NCBI GenBank assembly: GCA_964573795.1
Contig: CAZNMF010000100.1
Span: forward strand, 1-22,001
Origin: CAZNMF01 sp964573795
GTDB taxonomy: Bacteria > Acidobacteriota > Vicinamibacteria > Vicinamibacterales > SCN-69-37
Reading direction: 5' to 3'
Length of the DNA: 22,001 nt
Position numbers and translations under genes: made by a program. The notes under the pieces are model-generated. The model searched no databases. It had not been told where the DNA came from and worked only from the letters and a program-made list of their open reading frames with translations. This document shows positions 1-6,265 of this stretch, one piece after another; positions within the stretch are counted from its first letter, which is position 1; the number at the start of each line of letters is the position of its first letter.

Positions 1-2
1 TC

Positions 3-314
3 CACCACCGCTGGTGGCTCGGACTATGGGCGCTGCTTGGTGTCCGGAACGAATTCCAACGTGGGCTCCCATGGCGAGAAGTCATGGAGCGAAACGTCGA
101 GTACTGTCGGACCGGCATCAACTACGTCCCCCGGAAGGAGGTCCGCCGACTTGTCGAAAGGATCTTCGGGACGTTCTACTACGCGAAGCGGGAATATATC
201 GCGAACTTCTCCGGCGGCGCGGCACGATTGGCCAGGAAGACACGCCTGCCGTTCATGGGCGACATGATCTTCTCGTGGCGTGAGCAGCTCATCTACGCAC
301 GCAAGGTGCAGTGA
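3..314 (+). CDS. C-terminal part of an unidentified protein, possibly a SAM-dependent methyltransferase (5' truncated)
   Basis: The frame is open from the left edge of the window to a TGA at 312-314, giving about 103 residues with no start required inside the window. The tail is rich in aromatic and basic residues (for example FGTFYYAKREYIANFSGG and FSWREQLIYARKV), and its composition is that of a real folded protein rather than a shadow frame. From memory it resembles the C-terminal ends of class I methyltransferases whose last strand ends in YARK-type sequences, but no SAM-binding motif lies within the visible part, so the family is a guess. An internal ATG at 84 exists but is probably not the start. 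The gene is codirectional with the PH-like gene 249 bp downstream; I see nothing convincing in the gap between them. Confidence 0.6.
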   Translation, partial: HHRWWLGLWALLGVRNEFQRGLPWREVMERNVEYCRTGINYVPRKEVRRLVERIFGTFYYAKREYIANFSGGAARLARKTRLPFMGDMIFSWREQLIYARKVQ

Positions 315-563
315 GCCGTGCGTGTGCGGGAACGCGCGTCGTTAATCGCCCGGCGCTGCGCCACATGGCGAGTCTCCAAGACGTTCACGCTCTGCATCTC
401 GACGTGAATACCGATCGCGAGGCGAATCGGTGCGCGGCTGCGACGGCAGGTCGGCAACCTATCCGTGTGGCGAAGCGCAGGTGACGACATGGATCTCCCC
501 TCGTGCGTCATCCGCGATCAGCCGGCGGCTGGTAGGCGGCAAGCGCAAGAAACGGAGGGCGAA

Positions 564-950
564 GTGACCGAGATCTTCTCAATCGCGCCGCCGACGGGCC
601 GCGCCATGTGGCTCGTGCTCCTGATTCCCGCCGTCATCGTCGCGCTCGTCGCGGGGTTGCTGACGATGACGGTCGTCAGCTCGCGCACGGCGCGTTTCGA
701 GGTCTCGCCGGAGGGACTCCGGCTGCGGGGCGATCTGTACGGCCGCCTGTTTTCCGCGGATCAGCTTCGCGGACTCAGCGCGCGGCGAGTCGACTTCGCA
801 GCGAGCCCGGAATTGCGGCCGCAACGCCGCACGATGGGGACCGGGCTGCCCGGCTATCGCGCTGGCTGGTTCCGACTGCGAAACGGCGAGAAGGCGCGGC
901 TCTATCTGACGGACTCGAGCCGCGCGGTCTACATTCCGACGCGTGGGTAG
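564..950 (+). CDS. Small membrane-anchored protein with a bacterial PH-like domain
   Basis: I chose the GTG at 564 because a GGAGG ribosome-binding site (554-558) sits 5 bases upstream; the frame also runs open further upstream without a ribosome-binding site. The 128-residue product has one hydrophobic segment at about residues 12-36 (WLVLLIPAVIVALVAGLL) followed by a beta-rich region with FEVSPEGLRLRGDLYGR and LYLTDSSRAVYIPTR. These match the general pattern of bacterial PH-like domains of the bPH_5 type (PF10882), which follow one or more membrane helices; their biochemical role is unknown. It ends immediately after VYIPTRG, where relatives (from memory) continue for another 10-20 residues, so the end may be truncated or frameshifted. 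It overlaps the convergent minus-strand gene by 22 bp. Confidence 0.65.
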   Translation: MTEIFSIAPPTGRAMWLVLLIPAVIVALVAGLLTMTVVSSRTARFEVSPEGLRLRGDLYGRLFSADQLRGLSARRVDFAASPELRPQRRTMGTGLPGYRAGWFRLRNGEKARLYLTDSSRAVYIPTRG

Positions 951-1258
951 CACGACGGCAAGTGCCGTTCGGGCAGCGGCGGCGGCTGACGACGTCCCTT
1001 CAGCTTGAGGTGCCAGTACGCCCAGGAGCGGCCATCGAACACACCCGGTGGCGCCTGATCGAGGGCAGCCGAGAGCACGTCGCTCGACACGTGCCGGCGC
1101 AGCGTCGTCACGTCCTCGGGCATGCCGTATGTGAGCACGTGGGCGATGAAGTGCGCGGGGCGTGCGAGCGCCGCCGACGGCTCCAGGAACCAGACGCAGC
1201 GCCGCGCCACGACTTCGAGCTCCGGCGTAAGTGCGAGCGGACGCAACGTGTCGATCAC
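929..1258 (-). CDS. Small partner protein of an AbiEii-like nucleotidyltransferase (putative antitoxin or cofactor)
   Basis: A GTG start at 1258 overlaps the TGA of the upstream nucleotidyltransferase gene as GTGA, with GGAGG just before it, a layout typical of translational coupling. The product is 109 residues, with a helical N-terminal half containing FIAHVLTYGMPEDVTTLRRH and a C-terminal half containing GVFDGRSWAYWHLKL and a proline-rich end. From memory, similar small proteins are often encoded beside AbiEii/AbiGii-type nucleotidyltransferases, and the 'YG-x-x-ED' segment resembles that of small antitoxin-like proteins. No DNA-binding motif is evident. The longer open frame reaching to 1849 is a shadow of the nucleotidyltransferase gene, so the short version is preferred. 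Function as an antitoxin is inferred from position only. Confidence 0.7.
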   Translation of the reverse strand: MIDTLRPLALTPELEVVARRCVWFLEPSAALARPAHFIAHVLTYGMPEDVTTLRRHVSSDVLSAALDQAPPGVFDGRSWAYWHLKLKGRRQPPPLPERHLPSCYPRVGM

Positions 1259-1902
1259 TGCGCCTCCAGAGTGGGAAGCGCGTCCAGCTCGACGGCCCTG
1301 ACCGCGTCCTGCAGTTGATGCCGCAGCGCGAGCGGCAGCGTGGCGAGATCGCCGTCGTCGTAGTACGCCAGGGCTTTCAGCGTGATCTGCGGGTTGAACG
1401 CCGCACCGTAGATCGCCCGCGCGGCGGCGAGTGCCATCGGCAGGCTGATGCTGTGGCTGATAAGGACGCCCATGTCGACGTAGTCCCTGGCCTCGGCCCG
1501 CTTCTGAATCACGGACGCCTTCGTTCCGGCCAGATCGATCAGCGATGCCACTCGCAGGGCGATTTCGCCAGCCAGGCGGGACGGCTCGATGCGCCGAAGC
1601 GCGGGGACGGCAACGAACGACAACTGCACCGGACCGCCCCGATCGACGAGACACGTCAAGGTTCCGGCTTCGCGCTGCATGATCTCCGCGCCGCCAAGCA
1701 CCTTCAGCGAGCGCAGCAGGTCGTCGGGATCGAAACTCTTGGTACCAAAGAAGTCGAAGTCCACTGACTGGCGGTGGCCTAGCTGCAGGGCGATCGCGGT
1801 GCCGCCGTAGAGCACGAAGTGATCGGGAATCTCCGCCAATTCGTCCCACAGCCGGCGCTGCGCGGGCGGCAGCACGTCCAGACAGGGCTCGAAACGCGTC
1901 AC
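1255..1902 (-). CDS. AbiEii/AbiGii-like nucleotidyltransferase (toxin-type)
   Basis: The 215-residue product carries the nucleotidyltransferase signature near its start: LYGGTAIALQLG at residues 31-42, followed by SVDFDFF at 46-52, i.e. the GG...DxD pattern whose acidic residues bind metal in the pol-beta-like fold. This fits the AbiEii family (PF08843), toxins that modify tRNA or other targets with nucleotides in AbiE and MenT systems. The rest (LAGEIALRVASLIDLAGTKA and RDYVDMGVLI) matches the helical body of this family. The start is a GTG at 1902 with only a weak ribosome-binding site. In classical AbiE the antitoxin gene comes first; here the nucleotidyltransferase comes first and the small partner overlaps its 3' end. 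Target and toxicity cannot be read from sequence. Confidence 0.85.
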   Translation of the reverse strand: MTRFEPCLDVLPPAQRRLWDELAEIPDHFVLYGGTAIALQLGHRQSVDFDFFGTKSFDPDDLLRSLKVLGGAEIMQREAGTLTCLVDRGGPVQLSFVAVPALRRIEPSRLAGEIALRVASLIDLAGTKASVIQKRAEARDYVDMGVLISHSISLPMALAAARAIYGAAFNPQITLKALAYYDDGDLATLPLALRHQLQDAVRAVELDALPTLEAQ

Positions 1903-2044
1903 GCGCTCAGTCTAGATCGACCGTTCAGGCCGCGGACGGACCGGGGGGCGGAATCGACCCCGAAGGAGAGGCGCGGAACGCCGATGGCCGAGTGCCTGAA
2001 GATGCAGCCTTCGCCGCTGGCAGGTCATTCCGCGAGCGTGAGAG

Positions 2045-2090
2045 GTCCACCTTCGCTCAACGGCGGCTGACGCCGCCAGCTTCGGTGGAC
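2045..2090. repeat. 46-bp nested hairpin repeat
   Basis: The outer arms GTCCACC (2045-2051) and GGTGGAC (2084-2090) are perfect complements. Inside them GCT (2055-2057) can pair with AGC (2078-2080), and an inner hairpin has GGCGGC and GCCGCC arms (2062-2067, 2072-2077) around TGAC. It lies in the non-coding stretch 1903-2308. The part from 1903 to 2044 shows no gene I can support. The element looks like an interspersed palindromic repeat rather than a terminator, as no T run follows on either strand. Confidence 0.6.
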
Positions 2091-2094
2091 AGCC

Positions 2095-2308
2095 TTCGCG
2101 TGGCTTGCCAGTCGCAGCTCACGCGTGTCAGTCCGCAAGCCTGATCGAAGGCTGGCTTGCCAGCCGCAGCTCACGCATGTCATTCCGCGAGCCTGATCGA
2201 AGGCTGGCTTGCCAGCCGTAGCTCACGCATGTCATTCCGCGAGCCTGATCGAAGGCTGGCTTGCCAGCCGTAGCTCACGCATGTCATTTCGCAAGCGTGA
2301 GCGAAGGC
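2095..2308. repeat. 52-bp tandem repeat array beside tRNA-Leu
   Basis: A unit of exactly 52 bp recurs with starts at 2095 (degenerate), 2147, 2199 and 2251, and a fifth beginning at 2303 that is cut off by the tRNA. The copies starting at 2147, 2199 and 2251 are nearly identical. Each unit contains a hairpin with GGCTGGC and GCCAGCC arms and the segment AGCTCACGCATGTCATTCC. In the last copy GCTCACGC is matched by GCGTGAGC, making a second 8-bp stem. The array is bracketed by CAGCCTTCGC (2090-2099) and its reverse complement GCGAAGGCTG (2301-2310). The array lies directly 3' of the tRNA on the tRNA's strand, so it would be transcribed as the tRNA trailer. Confidence 0.85.
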
Positions 2309-2397
2309 TGGTGCCGGAGGTCGGACTCGAACCGACACTAGGGGTGAACCTAACGAGATTTTGAGTCTCGCGCGTCTGCCAGTTTCGCCACTCCGGC
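2309..2397 (-). tRNA. tRNA-Leu (anticodon CAA)
   Basis: On the minus strand the sequence folds as a class II tRNA: acceptor GCCGGAG pairs with CTCCGGC, the discriminator A (2312) is followed by a genomically encoded CCA (2309-2311), the T-loop region reads GGTTCGAGTCC, and there is an extended variable arm as in leucine tRNAs. The anticodon stem CGAGA/TCTCG encloses the loop CTCAAAA, putting CAA at positions 34-36, which reads UUG codons. The D-arm contains TGGCGAAACTGGCAGACGC, typical for tRNA-Leu. The gene is intact. Confidence 0.95.
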
Positions 2398-2488
2398 ATG
2401 GAAGTCGCGGGCGCCCTATGACTCTATCAGGATCGCGAACGCGCCAAGACGGCCGCGCGCCGCCTGCACTATCCTGTCGCACACGATC

Positions 2489-3448
2489 ATGGTCGACGTC
2501 CCCATCCCCGAGCCCGACGCACCGGCCCTCGGCGTCATTCCCCTCTTCAGCCAGCTCTCGCCCGAAGCCATCGAGACCGTCTCGCGTCTCCTGGTCGAGG
2601 TGTCGTTCAAGGCCCGCGACACGATCTTCCTCGAGCGCGAGCCCGGCACCGCGCTCTACATCGTCAGATCCGGCACCGTGCGGATCTGGACGCGCGATGC
2701 CGACGCGAACGAGGTGACGCTGTCCGAGCTCCAGCCCGGCGCGTTCTTCGGCGAGATGTCCGTGCTCGACGGCGGCAAGCGATCGGCCAACGCCTCGGCG
2801 GCCACGGACTGCCGTCTGTTCTGCCTGCGCAGCCGCGACTTCGAGTCGTTCCTCGTCGAGCACCCGCAGGCGGCGCTCGAGGTGATCCGCGGCCTGGGCG
2901 GGCGCCTGCGGCAGACCAACGCGCTGCTCGTCGAGCGCGGCGCGCGCAACGCGAACGTCCTTCACGAGCAGGGGCTCAGCAAGCTCGATCGTCTGGCGAT
3001 CGCCATCACCGACAAGGTGGGATCGGTCGGGTTCTTCCTGATCATCGCCGTGTGGACGGTGACGTGGACGAGCTACAACATCCTCGCCTCGATGGTCCCG
3101 GCGCTCCATTTGTACCCGTTCGATCCCTTTCCAGCCTTCGTCGCGTATCTGCTCATCAGCAACGTGATTCAGATCCTGCTGATGCCGCTCATCATGGTCG
3201 GCCAGAACCTGCAGGGCCGCCACGCCGAGACGCGGGCGCAACTGGACTTCGAGATCAATCAGAAGGCGGAAAAAGAAGTCGTGGCGACGCTGCAGCACCT
3301 CGAGCGCAACACGGAGCTCCTGCTCCAGTTGATGCACCATCTCGACTGCCGCGTCTCCGACGAAGAGCTGCGCGCGATCGCCGCCGAGAAGGCGCTGAGC
3401 CGCACCGTCGCGGCCGTCGCCGCCGGCCAGCCGATCGACGAGGCGTGA
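2489..3448 (+). CDS. Cyclic-nucleotide-binding domain fused to a DUF1003 membrane domain
   Basis: This 319-residue protein has two parts. Residues about 15-150 form a cNMP-binding (Crp-type) beta-barrel, with FGEMSVLDGGKRSANASA at 87-104 forming the phosphate-binding cassette (E89, R98, S99). Residues about 165-275 match DUF1003: two hydrophobic helices (FFLIIAVWTVTWTSYNI and FVAYLLISNVIQILLMPLI) separated by a short DPFPAF loop, followed by VGQNLQGRHAETRAQLDFEINQKAEKE, the conserved charged tail. No DNA-binding helix-turn-helix is present, so this is not a transcription factor; a ligand-gated membrane protein is a reasonable inference, but DUF1003 has no established function. No ribosome-binding site is visible before the ATG at 2489. 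Confidence 0.9.
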   Translation: MVDVPIPEPDAPALGVIPLFSQLSPEAIETVSRLLVEVSFKARDTIFLEREPGTALYIVRSGTVRIWTRDADANEVTLSELQPGAFFGEMSVLDGGKRSANASAATDCRLFCLRSRDFESFLVEHPQAALEVIRGLGGRLRQTNALLVERGARNANVLHEQGLSKLDRLAIAITDKVGSVGFFLIIAVWTVTWTSYNILASMVPALHLYPFDPFPAFVAYLLISNVIQILLMPLIMVGQNLQGRHAETRAQLDFEINQKAEKEVVATLQHLERNTELLLQLMHHLDCRVSDEELRAIAAEKALSRTVAAVAAGQPIDEA

Positions 3449-3486
3449 TCGCCTGCGACGGCGCGCGTCGCCCAAGCGGCGGCGTC

Positions 3487-3505
3487 GTGCCGCGTTTCGC
3501 GGCAC
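3487..3505 (+). terminator. Possible transcription-end hairpin after the cNMP/DUF1003 gene
   Basis: A perfect 8-bp stem, GTGCCGCG (3487-3494) and CGCGGCAC (3498-3505), encloses a TTT loop 38 bp after the stop codon. No T run follows, so it would be a weak intrinsic terminator at best and may act as an RNA-stabilising 3' hairpin instead. Confidence 0.4.
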
Positions 3506-3565
3506 CTGGCCGAAATCGCCGGCCGAACGGAATAAAATCGTACATAGTCGCTATCCACTCATTGA

Positions 3566-3599
3566 CGGGCCGTCTCACCAGTCTCGACCGGACGGCCCG
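3566..3599 (+). promoter_or_regulatory. Inverted repeat in the leader of msrB
   Basis: CGGGCCGTC (3566-3574) and GACGGCCCG (3591-3599) form a perfect 9-bp stem around a 16-base loop. The right arm ends 4 bases before the AAAGGA ribosome-binding site (3604-3609) and 15 bases before the msrB start. It could be an operator or an RNA hairpin influencing translation; the sequence alone does not decide which. Confidence 0.45.
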
Positions 3600-3614
3600 G
3601 GCGAAAGGACGCTC

Positions 3615-4091
3615 ATGACCAGACGCAAGTTCCTCTCGACGAGCGTGACGGCCGCGGTCGCCGCCAGCGCATGGCCTCGGCTCGCCCACGCCGACACGTT
3701 CGAAGTCACGCACACCGACGCCGAATGGCGCCGCCTGTTGACGCCGGACCAGTACGCGGTGCTGCGGCACGAAGCCACCGAGCCGCCGAACAGCAGCCCG
3801 CTGCTCGAGGAGCACCGCCGCGGCGTGTTCGCGTGCGCCGGCTGCGCGCTCGATCTGTTCTCGTCGACGACGAAGTTCGAGAGCGGCACGGGATGGCCGA
3901 GCTTCTGGACGCCGCTCGCCAACGCCGTCCGCACCAAGCACGACACGTCGCTCGGCATGGACCGCGAAGCCGTCCTCTGCCGGCGCTGCGGCGGCCACCT
4001 CGGCCACGTGTTCGACGATGGGCCGAAGCCGACGGGGCTGCGGTACTGCATCAACGGCGTCGCGCTGGTCTTCAAGCTGCGCGCGGCCTGA
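3615..4091 (+). CDS. msrB: Tat-exported peptide-methionine (R)-S-oxide reductase MsrB
   Basis: MsrB reduces the R-epimer of methionine sulfoxide in oxidised proteins. The 158-residue product begins with a twin-arginine signal, MTRRKFLSTSVTAAVAASA, ending near AHA (residue 26), so it should act outside the cytoplasm. The MsrB fold is complete: zinc ligands C74/C77 (CAGC) and C122/C125 (CRRC), the FESGTGWPSFW substrate motif at 88-98, and catalytic C145 in RYCING. The usual resolving cysteine position within SGxGWPSF is T92, and no other cysteine exists, so this is a one-cysteine MsrB that needs an external thiol reductant. The ATG at 3615 has AAAGGA 5 bases upstream. The DipZ gene starts 14 bp after its stop, suggesting an operon in which DipZ supplies electrons (inference). 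Confidence 0.95.
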   Translation: MTRRKFLSTSVTAAVAASAWPRLAHADTFEVTHTDAEWRRLLTPDQYAVLRHEATEPPNSSPLLEEHRRGVFACAGCALDLFSSTTKFESGTGWPSFWTPLANAVRTKHDTSLGMDREAVLCRRCGGHLGHVFDDGPKPTGLRYCINGVALVFKLRAA

Positions 4092-4105
4092 TCGCGGACG
4101 ACGAC

Positions 4106-5848
4106 GTGCTCCTGTTCGCGCTCGCCTACGCCGGCGGTCTGCTGACGATTCTCAGCCCGTGCATCCTGCCGGTGCTGCCGTTCGTCTTCGCGCGCGCGGA
4201 TCGCTCGTTCGCGCGCAGCACGCTGCCGATGCTCGTCGGCATGGCCGCGACGTTTGCCGCCGTCGCCACGCTGGCCGCAGTCGGCGGCGGCTGGGCCGTC
4301 ACGGCCAACCACGCCGGACGCCTCGTCGCGCTGGCGCTGCTCGCGCTGTTCGGCGTCACGCTGCTGTTCCCGCTGCTCGCGGCGCGGCTCGCGCAGCCGT
4401 TTGTCACGCTCGGCGCGCGGTTGTCGCAGTCCGCGGATCGACGCGCGGGCACGGGTGGCGAGCTCGCGTCTTCGTTGTTGCTTGGCGTCGCCACGGGCCT
4501 GCTCTGGGCGCCGTGCGCGGGCCCGATCCTCGGATTGATCCTCACGGGCGCGGCGCTCAACGGCGCCAGCGCGCGGACCTCGCTCTTGCTGCTGTCGTAT
4601 GCCGCCGGCGCGGCGACCTCGCTCGCGCTCGCGCTGCTCGTCGGCGGACGTCTGTTCGCAGCGATGAAGCGATCGCTCGGTGCGGGCGAATGGGTCCGCC
4701 GCGCGCTCGGCGTGGCCGTGCTCGTCGCGGTCGCCGCGATCGCGCTCGGCGCGGACACGGGCGTGCTGACGCGCCTGTCGCTCGCGAGCACATCGTCCAT
4801 CGAGCAGCGCGTGATCGATCGCATCCAGCCGCGCGCGTCGGCTTCGAGTCAGCCGTCCACCGGCCGTGCGAGCACGGCGAGCGACCTCGCCGTCGAAGGC
4901 GACCTGCCGCCGCTCGCCGGCGCGACCGAATGGCTGAATTCGACGCCGCTCACCACCGCCGCCCTCCGCGGCCGCGTCGTCGTCGTCGACTTCTGGACGT
5001 ACTCGTGCATCAACTGCCTGCGATCGATCCCGTACGTCCGCGCGTGGTGGGAGAAATACAAGGATCAAGGCCTCGTGGTCATCGGCGTCCACGCGCCGGA
5101 GTTCGCGTTCGAGAAGGATCTGCGTAACGTGCGAAAGGCCGTCGCCGACCTCGGCATCACCTATCCGGTCGCGGTCGACAACGACTACGCGATCTGGCGC
5201 GCGTTCGACAACGAGTACTGGCCCGCGCACTACTTCATCGACGCGTCCGGCCACGTCCGCCATCACCACTTCGGCGAGGGCGAGTACGACGAGTCGGAGC
5301 GCGTGATTCAGCGGCTGCTCGCGGAGGCCGGCCATCCGGCGGCCGGTGGCGTCGTGTCGGTTGCGGCGACCGGCGCCGAAGCGCCGCCGTCTGCGGCGCA
5401 GGACGTGCGGTCGCCGGAAACCTACGTCGGCTACGATCGCGCGGAGCGCTTCGTCTCGGCGCACGGCTTCGCCGCCGGCAAGAGCGCGACGTACGCGCCG
5501 GGCACGCTGCGTTTGAACGACTGGAGCCTGTCGGGACGATGGACCGTCGGCGAGGAGCACGCGACGCTCGACGCGTCCGGCGGCGCGATTCGCTACCGCT
5601 TCCACGCGCGCGATCTCCACCTGGTGCTGGGCCCGCACGCCGGCACGCCCGTGCGGTTCCGCGTGACGATCGACGGCGCCGCGCCGGGCGACGCGCACGG
5701 CGCCGACACCGACGCCGCCGGCAACGGCGTCGTTTCGTCGCAGCGTCTCTATCAGCTCATCCGACAGCCGGCGCCAATTGCCGATCACACCTTCGAGATT
5801 CAGTTCCTCGACCCCGGCGTCGACGTCTTCGCGTTCACGTTCGGCTGA
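4106..5848 (+). CDS. dipZ: DipZ-type cytochrome c biogenesis / thiol-disulfide transporter
   Basis: This 580-residue protein combines three parts. Residues about 1-215 are a CcdA/DsbD-like six-helix membrane domain with the paired cysteines C19 (LSPCILPVLP) and C137 (WAPCAGPILG) that carry reducing equivalents across the membrane. Residues about 262-415 are a TlpA-like thioredoxin domain with the CINC active site (C301, C304) in DFWTYSCINCLRSIP. Residues about 430-580 are a beta-rich C-terminal domain typical of DipZ proteins. The start is the GTG at 4106, since the open frame upstream is a shadow of msrB; a clear ribosome-binding site is not visible, fitting coupling to msrB. Together with the exported MsrB it probably forms a periplasmic reductive repair pathway. 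Confidence 0.9.
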   Translation: MLLFALAYAGGLLTILSPCILPVLPFVFARADRSFARSTLPMLVGMAATFAAVATLAAVGGGWAVTANHAGRLVALALLALFGVTLLFPLLAARLAQPFVTLGARLSQSADRRAGTGGELASSLLLGVATGLLWAPCAGPILGLILTGAALNGASARTSLLLLSYAAGAATSLALALLVGGRLFAAMKRSLGAGEWVRRALGVAVLVAVAAIALGADTGVLTRLSLASTSSIEQRVIDRIQPRASASSQPSTGRASTASDLAVEGDLPPLAGATEWLNSTPLTTAALRGRVVVVDFWTYSCINCLRSIPYVRAWWEKYKDQGLVVIGVHAPEFAFEKDLRNVRKAVADLGITYPVAVDNDYAIWRAFDNEYWPAHYFIDASGHVRHHHFGEGEYDESERVIQRLLAEAGHPAAGGVVSVAATGAEAPPSAAQDVRSPETYVGYDRAERFVSAHGFAAGKSATYAPGTLRLNDWSLSGRWTVGEEHATLDASGGAIRYRFHARDLHLVLGPHAGTPVRFRVTIDGAAPGDAHGADTDAAGNGVVSSQRLYQLIRQPAPIADHTFEIQFLDPGVDVFAFTFG

Positions 5849-5890
5849 CGCGCGGCGGCGAATCTGTCACACTCGACCCACGAGGTTGCG

Positions 5891-6130
5891 ATGCCACGTG
5901 CCAAGCGTTCGACGCTCGACGATGCCAAGCTGAAGGCGGAAGCGCGATTCAAGGAGCTGATCGACGAGATCAAGCTGCTGACGGTCGCGTTCCCGCACTT
6001 GCACGACGCGTACGAGCCCGAAGACCTGCCGATCCCCTTCCTGTTGAAGCGCGGCGCCGAGCGCGCCGAGCGGTCACGGCGCCCGGCCGCGAACCGCACG
6101 CGCCCGACGCCGGCGCGCAAGCGGCGCTAG
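5891..6130 (+). CDS. Short basic hypothetical protein
   Basis: A 79-residue frame starts with ATG at 5891 preceded by GAGGT. It has a predicted helical N-terminal half (LDDAKLKAEARFKELIDEIKL), a central LPIPFLLKRG segment, and a C-terminal tail almost entirely of Arg, Pro and Ala, which suggests nucleic-acid or membrane-phosphate binding but proves nothing. It follows dipZ by 42 bp on the same strand and may be cotranscribed. I do not recognise a family. Codon third positions are GC-rich as in neighbouring real genes. Confidence 0.65.
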   Translation: MPRAKRSTLDDAKLKAEARFKELIDEIKLLTVAFPHLHDAYEPEDLPIPFLLKRGAERAERSRRPAANRTRPTPARKRR

Positions 6131-6265
6131 CCCGCGCCGGCCGCGCCTCCCCACGGCCCCGCGCGGCGATCGCGTCCAATCCCGCGCGATTCACGCGTAT
6201 CTCGACGCCACGCCGTTTCCTGCAGATTGGCGTGGATCTCGCACTCCCACCGCCAGGGCGTCGCA

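Noticed and set aside
1259..1849. Longer version of the small partner protein, starting inside the nucleotidyltransferase gene
   Set aside because: The extra part is an out-of-frame shadow of the nucleotidyltransferase, and a good ribosome-binding site with GTG at 1258 explains the short form.
2095..2310. CRISPR-like regular repeats
   Set aside because: The whole 52-bp unit repeats without unique spacers and there are no cas genes, so it is a simple tandem array.
2180..3505. Minus-strand open frame of 441 codons opposite the cNMP/DUF1003 gene
   Set aside because: The opposite strand encodes a well-supported two-domain protein, and the frame also crosses the tRNA.
3487..3505. Strong intrinsic terminator
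   Set aside because: The stem is good but no T run follows; kept only as a low-confidence hairpin.
3671..4105. Upstream extension of DipZ
   Set aside because: It overlaps msrB out of frame and translates to Arg-rich sequence; the membrane domain begins at GTG 4106.
3575..5788. Minus-strand open frame of 737 codons opposite msrB and dipZ
   Set aside because: Composition is almost entirely Arg, Ala, Asp, Glu and Val, typical of a shadow, and the plus strand carries two complete recognised proteins.
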